Of a stretch of 37,883 bases of DNA, positions 34,275 to 37,883 are shown piece after piece. Position numbers and translations under genes: made by a program. How positions within the stretch are numbered: the stretch's first letter is position 1; each line of letters starts with the position of its first letter. The DNA comes from UPXZ01 sp049840795 (GTDB lineage: Bacteria; Bacteroidota; Bacteroidia; Bacteroidales; Paludibacteraceae): positions 1-37,883 of the forward strand of contig JASGJK010000008.1 of NCBI GenBank assembly GCA_049840795.1, given 5' to 3'. The notes beneath the pieces were generated by a model. It was given only the letters and a program-made list of their open reading frames with translations, was not told where the DNA came from and did not search any database.

Positions 34275-35777
34275 TTAATGTTCACCGGTAGGCATCGGTT
34301 GTTTCTTTTCCGAGGATTCGGGCTCCCGAACAAAAACCCAAAAGACAATGGAGGCGATTATAAACGCTCCGCACAATATGTATAGCAATTGATAGTTGCC
34401 TGTTTGCTTTATGACGTTTGCCACACCGTTACTCATCATCTGTGGCAGCACCACAGCTAAGTTAAATACACCCATATACAATCCCATTTTGGCAGGATTT
34501 ACGCGTTCACTCATAATTGCAAAAACGATGGAGATGACCGCTGACCATCCGATTCCGGCTAATGTCATTCCGATATAAAAATCCATTTCTACTTTGCCGA
34601 GAAATGCAATATAAAAATACCCCAACACTGAAAAAAACAGTGCCCCCACGTAGGTTTTCACACGACCGACCCGCTTGGCAATGCTTTGTAATGCAATAGG
34701 AAAAATAGCGCCTATAAAATTTAAAATCAAAAAACCGAGTGAAACAATATTGCCAACTGAAGAGTCGGAAGTTTGTTGTACGCCGGTAAGCGTTTTTGCA
34801 AACCAATTGGCAAATATATTTTCGATGGTAAGGTTGGGCAGTATTTTATTTTCGATAAAAAAGCCACTCAAAATAAACATACTCTGAAAAGCCACCCAGG
34901 TAAATGAATGGGCAATCATAATCTTATGAAATTCGTTTTGATTGTTTTTGTTTCTAATTCCTTTGGTTACGCAATAAATACCGATAAGTACCGAATATAT
35001 CAATGCCCCAATCAAAATAGGGTTATGCAATGGATTAAGCGCTGTAATAAAATGGTTGAAAAGGCTGAAAAAACCAAATACAAGAAAACCATATAATGGA
35101 AATATTTCTTTTAAGATTTGAATAATTCCAAATTTTTCGCCGGTCGAATCTTGTAATTGCGGCATATCTTTTTTTTCTTCGATAAAAAGGATGGGGATTA
35201 CCGCCATCGCGAGCACAAGAATGGCTGCAATGTATAAAAGTAATTCATTACCAAACAACATCGATAAAAAATAAGCCAATACACCAAACGAACCGGATAT
35301 AATCTGCATCCAAACGTACCCTTCCGTACGTATTTTTCCTTCGGGAGTCAAGTCGGCGATGATGGAACGTGCAGGATTAAAAGTTACGTTAACCGATAAA
35401 TCGAGAAATAAAGCGATAACCGATGCGATAATTACAATGTCGGTAATACCTGTAATGTGCGATATGCCTTGAATGTGAGGAAGTGCAAAGAATGCAATGG
35501 TGCTTACCATACCGCCAATCATAATAAATGGGCGTCTTCTACCCCCCATAAACCATACGTTATCGCTGATTAGCCCTACAATTACTTGACCGAAAATACC
35601 GGCAATAGGTCCGGCAAGCCATACAAAAGATACGTCATGAATATCTAATCCGTATTTTTTAGATAAAATCCAACTGAGTGCTGCAATTTGAGTTGAAAGT
35701 GCAAAACCAACGGCTGTGGCAGGCAATGCCAGCAAAGCTAAGAACGGTTTACTGAGTTTTTTTTGAATGTCTGACAT
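34275..35777 (-). CDS. SLC45-like MFS sugar transporter
   Basis: This 500-residue membrane protein has about twelve hydrophobic helices. An SLC45/sucrose-transporter-type signature (GLISDNVWFMGGRRRPFIMI, about 63-82) sits in the loop after helix 2. Other landmarks are FNPARSIIADLTPEGKIRTE and the closing YMGVFNLAVVLPQMM. Homologues move disaccharides or maltose-type sugars with protons. A long polar loop lies between the two halves. The ruined malQ at the other end of the window would fit a lost maltodextrin theme, but the two are 33 kb apart. Confidence 0.85.
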   Translation of the reverse strand: MSDIQKKLSKPFLALLALPATAVGFALSTQIAALSWILSKKYGLDIHDVSFVWLAGPIAGIFGQVIVGLISDNVWFMGGRRRPFIMIGGMVSTIAFFALPHIQGISHITGITDIVIIASVIALFLDLSVNVTFNPARSIIADLTPEGKIRTEGYVWMQIISGSFGVLAYFLSMLFGNELLLYIAAILVLAMAVIPILFIEEKKDMPQLQDSTGEKFGIIQILKEIFPLYGFLVFGFFSLFNHFITALNPLHNPILIGALIYSVLIGIYCVTKGIRNKNNQNEFHKIMIAHSFTWVAFQSMFILSGFFIENKILPNLTIENIFANWFAKTLTGVQQTSDSSVGNIVSLGFLILNFIGAIFPIALQSIAKRVGRVKTYVGALFFSVLGYFYIAFLGKVEMDFYIGMTLAGIGWSAVISIVFAIMSERVNPAKMGLYMGVFNLAVVLPQMMSNGVANVIKQTGNYQLLYILCGAFIIASIVFWVFVREPESSEKKQPMPTGEH

Positions 35778-35971
35778 GGTTATTAGCCTCTTGTATTCCT
35801 TGTGGAAACTTTTTTATTCGGTTATTAATAAAAAGATTTATCGTGCAATTTTATTAAAAAATAATGGTAGAGGTACATTTTTTTGTAAATCAACGCGTAA
35901 AACAGGTTGCAAACGTTTGCAATAGCAGATTTATTCTCAAATAAGAGTGGTAGCTAAGGGGCTGATTAGAA

Positions 35972-36004
35972 AATACCGATAGTGTAGTTAACGCTATCAG
36001 TATT
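35972..36004 (-). terminator. Terminator of the ftsZ-yqeY unit
   Basis: AATACcGATAG and CTATCaGTATT pair as an interrupted 10-bp stem around an 11-base loop. On the minus strand a short T run follows. It lies 17 bases after the yqeY stop. Confidence 0.7.
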
Positions 36005-36020
36005 CAAAATACGGGTCGGA

Positions 36021-36479
36021 TTACTTTGTCAGTAATGCTTTTACTTTTTCGGAGATTACTTTGCCGTCCGCTTTTCCGGCAAGTTGCTTGGTGGCGGTTC
36101 CCATCACTTTCCCCATATCTTGAGGCCCCTTAGCGCCAACCTGAGCAATAATTTCGTTCAGAATCTTTTCTAATTCAGCTTCGCTCATTTGTGCCGGTAG
36201 GTACTTTTCAATCACTTCTGCCTCCGCTAATTCTTTTTCGGCTAACTCGGGACGATTTTGTGTGCTATATATTTCAGCAATCTCTTTACGTTGTTTTACC
36301 ATTTTCTGCATAATCTTCACAGCCTGATCATCGTGCAGAAATCCATCACCTCCTTTTGCCGTTTTAGCTTCTAAAAATTCTTTCTTTATACCGCGAAGCG
36401 CTTCAAGAGCTACTTTTTCGCGCGCCAACATAGCCGTTTTGATGTCGGCATTGATTTGTTCAAATATCTTTTCTTCCAT
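36021..36479 (-). CDS. yqeY: GatB/YqeY domain protein
   Basis: This 152-residue cytoplasmic protein is full length for the family. An N-terminal helical half contains LAREKVALEALRGIKKEFLE and VKIMQKMVKQRKEIAEIY. A C-terminal tail-like domain is shared with GatB: EKYLPAQMSEAELEKILNEI, GPQDMGKVMGTATKQLAGKA and DGKVISEKVKALL. GatB tails contact tRNA. The stand-alone protein has no firm function. Its gene follows ftsZ by 22 bases on the same strand, a common Bacteroidota order. Confidence 0.94.
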   Translation of the reverse strand: MEEKIFEQINADIKTAMLAREKVALEALRGIKKEFLEAKTAKGGDGFLHDDQAVKIMQKMVKQRKEIAEIYSTQNRPELAEKELAEAEVIEKYLPAQMSEAELEKILNEIIAQVGAKGPQDMGKVMGTATKQLAGKADGKVISEKVKALLTK

Positions 36480-36501
36480 ATTGTGATGAGTTTATAAAAT
36501 T

Positions 36502-37809
36502 CTATTTTTTGATAAATCGTTTCCAAGCCGGAATTTTCTCAATGTTTTTAAGATTTTCTTCGTCTTCCAAATCAAAAATATCGACCATAGGTAAATCTTC
36601 TTCCTCTTCAGTTTCATCCTTGTGCGAGAACAAATCCTGCTTTGATAACGGTATTTCTACTTCCGTTTTGATAGTTTCACCATATAATTCTCCCATAGCC
36701 TTATTTATTTCAGCATTTTTTGCAACTTCTTCTTCAGTTGGTTTTTGTGGAATGTCTTCGTCTTCTTCCGGTGCTAAAATATCTTCTGTTTCTTGCTTTT
36801 TTATAAAGTTGGCAGGCATTCCGGGTATATCTTTCACATCAAAACCGGTAGCGATAAGCGTTACCTTTACCTGATCTTCGAGCGAATCGTCAAACGCAGC
36901 TCCCCAAATCACTTCTATGTCAGAGCCAACTTTTGCCATAAATTCATGAATTTGAGTAATTTCTTCCATACGAATGGCATTTTCGTGTGAGCAATAGAGG
37001 CTTAGCAATACCTTTTTAGCGCCACTTACATCGCTGGTGTTGAGTAGGGGAGAGGTGAGGGCGTCTTCAATCGCTTTAGAAATTCTACCTTCTCCGGCAG
37101 CAAATCCTGTGTTCATAATGGCAACCTTGCCGTCTTTCATTGTAGTATTAACATCTGCAAAGTCAATGTTGATATATCCCGGAATGGTAATGATTTCGGC
37201 AATGGCTTTGGCGGCATTGGCAAGCACGTCATCGGCTTTGGCAAAGGCATTTGAGAGATTCAAATCCGGAAATATCTTTTTTAACTTTTCATTGTTAATT
37301 ACTAAAATAGCATCTACGTGATCACTCAGAGCCAATACACCTTCCAAAGCCTGACGAATTTTTTTATTTCCTTCAAATGCGAATGGAATAGTTACAATCC
37401 CTACGGTGAGGATTCCCATGTCGTGTGCAGCTTTGGCTACAATGGGCGATGCTCCGGTGCCCGTGCCTCCTCCCATACCGGCAGTGATAAATACCATGCG
37501 GGTATTTTCCGAAAGCATTTTGTTGATTTCGTATATTGATTCTTCGGCGGCTTGACGAGCTACATCAGGGCGTGAACCAGCTCCTAAACCTTGTGTGATG
37601 GTTTTCCCCAGTTGTATTTTAATTGGAACAGGCGAGCGCTCTAAATCTTGATTGTCGGTGTTGCAAACAACAAACGATACGTCCGTAATTCCTTTCGTGT
37701 ACATGTGATTTACAGCGTTACCACCACCACCGCCAACACCTATGACTTTGATGTATGATGTGTTTGCCAAAGGCAAATCCAACGGAAGGTCGTTATATGA
37801 AATATCCAT
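36502..37809 (-). CDS. ftsZ: Cell division protein FtsZ
   Basis: This 435-residue tubulin-like GTPase forms the division ring. The N-terminal GTP-binding domain has IKVIGVGGGGGNAVNHM, VCNTDNQDLERSPVPIKIQL and the tubulin signature GMGGGTGTGASPIV (about 110-123). The T7 synergy loop NIDFADVNTTMKDG (about 215-228) supplies the catalytic Asp residues. An acidic, variable linker (about 330-415) follows. The C-terminal EKIPAWKRFIKK resembles the conserved peptide that binds FtsA. The frame is intact despite lying at the window edge. The expected upstream ftsA is beyond the end or obscured by the terminal repeat. Confidence 0.98.
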   Translation of the reverse strand: MDISYNDLPLDLPLANTSYIKVIGVGGGGGNAVNHMYTKGITDVSFVVCNTDNQDLERSPVPIKIQLGKTITQGLGAGSRPDVARQAAEESIYEINKMLSENTRMVFITAGMGGGTGTGASPIVAKAAHDMGILTVGIVTIPFAFEGNKKIRQALEGVLALSDHVDAILVINNEKLKKIFPDLNLSNAFAKADDVLANAAKAIAEIITIPGYINIDFADVNTTMKDGKVAIMNTGFAAGEGRISKAIEDALTSPLLNTSDVSGAKKVLLSLYCSHENAIRMEEITQIHEFMAKVGSDIEVIWGAAFDDSLEDQVKVTLIATGFDVKDIPGMPANFIKKQETEDILAPEEDEDIPQKPTEEEVAKNAEINKAMGELYGETIKTEVEIPLSKQDLFSHKDETEEEEDLPMVDIFDLEDEENLKNIEKIPAWKRFIKK

Positions 37810-37834
37810 AATGTATTATTATTGAGATGTTTAG

Positions 37835-37883
37835 AGGTGCTGTTCGGATTCTATCGTGTTTCCCTATTAACCTTAGCAATACG
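37835..37883 (-). repeat. Window-terminal inverted repeat, right copy
   Basis: These last 49 bases are an inverted near-copy of 23-68. They lie 26 bases before the ftsZ start, and the window stops exactly at the outer edge of the match. The three length differences from the left copy are single-base. In one minus-strand frame the copy reads a short peptide ending in a TAG, which might be the end of an upstream gene such as ftsA, but I cannot support that by motif. Confidence 0.7.

Noticed and set aside
23..37883. The whole window as one large transposon bounded by terminal inverted repeats
   Set aside because: It contains housekeeping genes (ftsZ, yqeY, tRNAs) and no transposase or integrase. 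The repeat copies are better explained by a dispersed repeat or an artefact at contig ends.

Overview
The window reads as a Bacteroidales (phylum Bacteroidota) chromosome segment. The grounds are TAnnTTTG-type -7 promoter boxes, a type IX secretion (T9SS) cargo protein, a Bacteroides-type malQ with N-terminal CBM20 domains, an rSAM/lipoprotein gene pair, DUF4469, DUF3316 and DUF438 proteins, and an FtsZ-YqeY pair. No species is claimed. It carries about 35 protein genes or gene remnants, two tRNAs, one likely non-autonomous mobile element and several clusters of fold-back repeats.

Layout. 1-1.9 kb: a badly decayed malQ and a tRNA-Cys. 1.9-3.3 kb: a Spy-like periplasmic protein, a small membrane protein and an ECF sigma factor. 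3.3-7.8 kb: a six-gene membrane-lipid cluster with two CDP-alcohol phosphatidyltransferases, a CTP-dependent cytidylyltransferase, an SDR reductase, a GtrA protein and an LPG-synthase/flippase-like protein. 8.0-10.5 kb: tRNA-Leu, then hairpin-rich non-coding DNA around a DUF4469 gene. 10.5-16.3 kb: a 1700-residue secreted adhesin with a T9SS tail and a small membrane-anchored partner. 16.3-16.8 kb: a MITE-like element with terminal inverted repeats and an 8-bp duplication. 16.8-18.8 kb: a long-chain acyl-CoA ligase. 19.3 kb: an nqrD remnant. 19.6-23.4 kb: DUF3316, S41 peptidase, TrmH-type methyltransferase, TPR protein and SUI1-like factor. 23.5-26.5 kb: a nitrosative/iron-sulfur stress cluster (RIC, DUF1858/DUF2249, DUF438-hemerythrin-PAS, Rrf2). 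26.7-28.7 kb: a radical SAM/SPASM enzyme with two lipoproteins carrying repeated MYG motifs. 28.8-30.3 kb: an NlpC/P60-LysM hydrolase. 30.4-34.1 kb: a metal-chelate or corrinoid ABC importer. 34.3-37.8 kb: an SLC45-like MFS transporter, YqeY and FtsZ.

Two points govern interpretation. First, at least seven one-base frameshifts interrupt otherwise well-conserved genes, and several lie in A/T homopolymers. Correcting each restores a whole-codon, full-length protein. The tRNA-Cys acceptor stem is also repaired by lengthening two two-base runs. This pattern fits indel errors at least as well as true gene decay, although malQ and nqrD look really degraded. Second, the two ends of the window carry inverted copies of a 46-49 bp sequence, so the window may be a contig that ends in a repeat or an artefact.

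The most biologically interesting systems are the rSAM/lipoprotein locus, the MITE and the palindrome family inside it, the adhesin with its tail-anchored partner, and the phospholipid head-group cluster.
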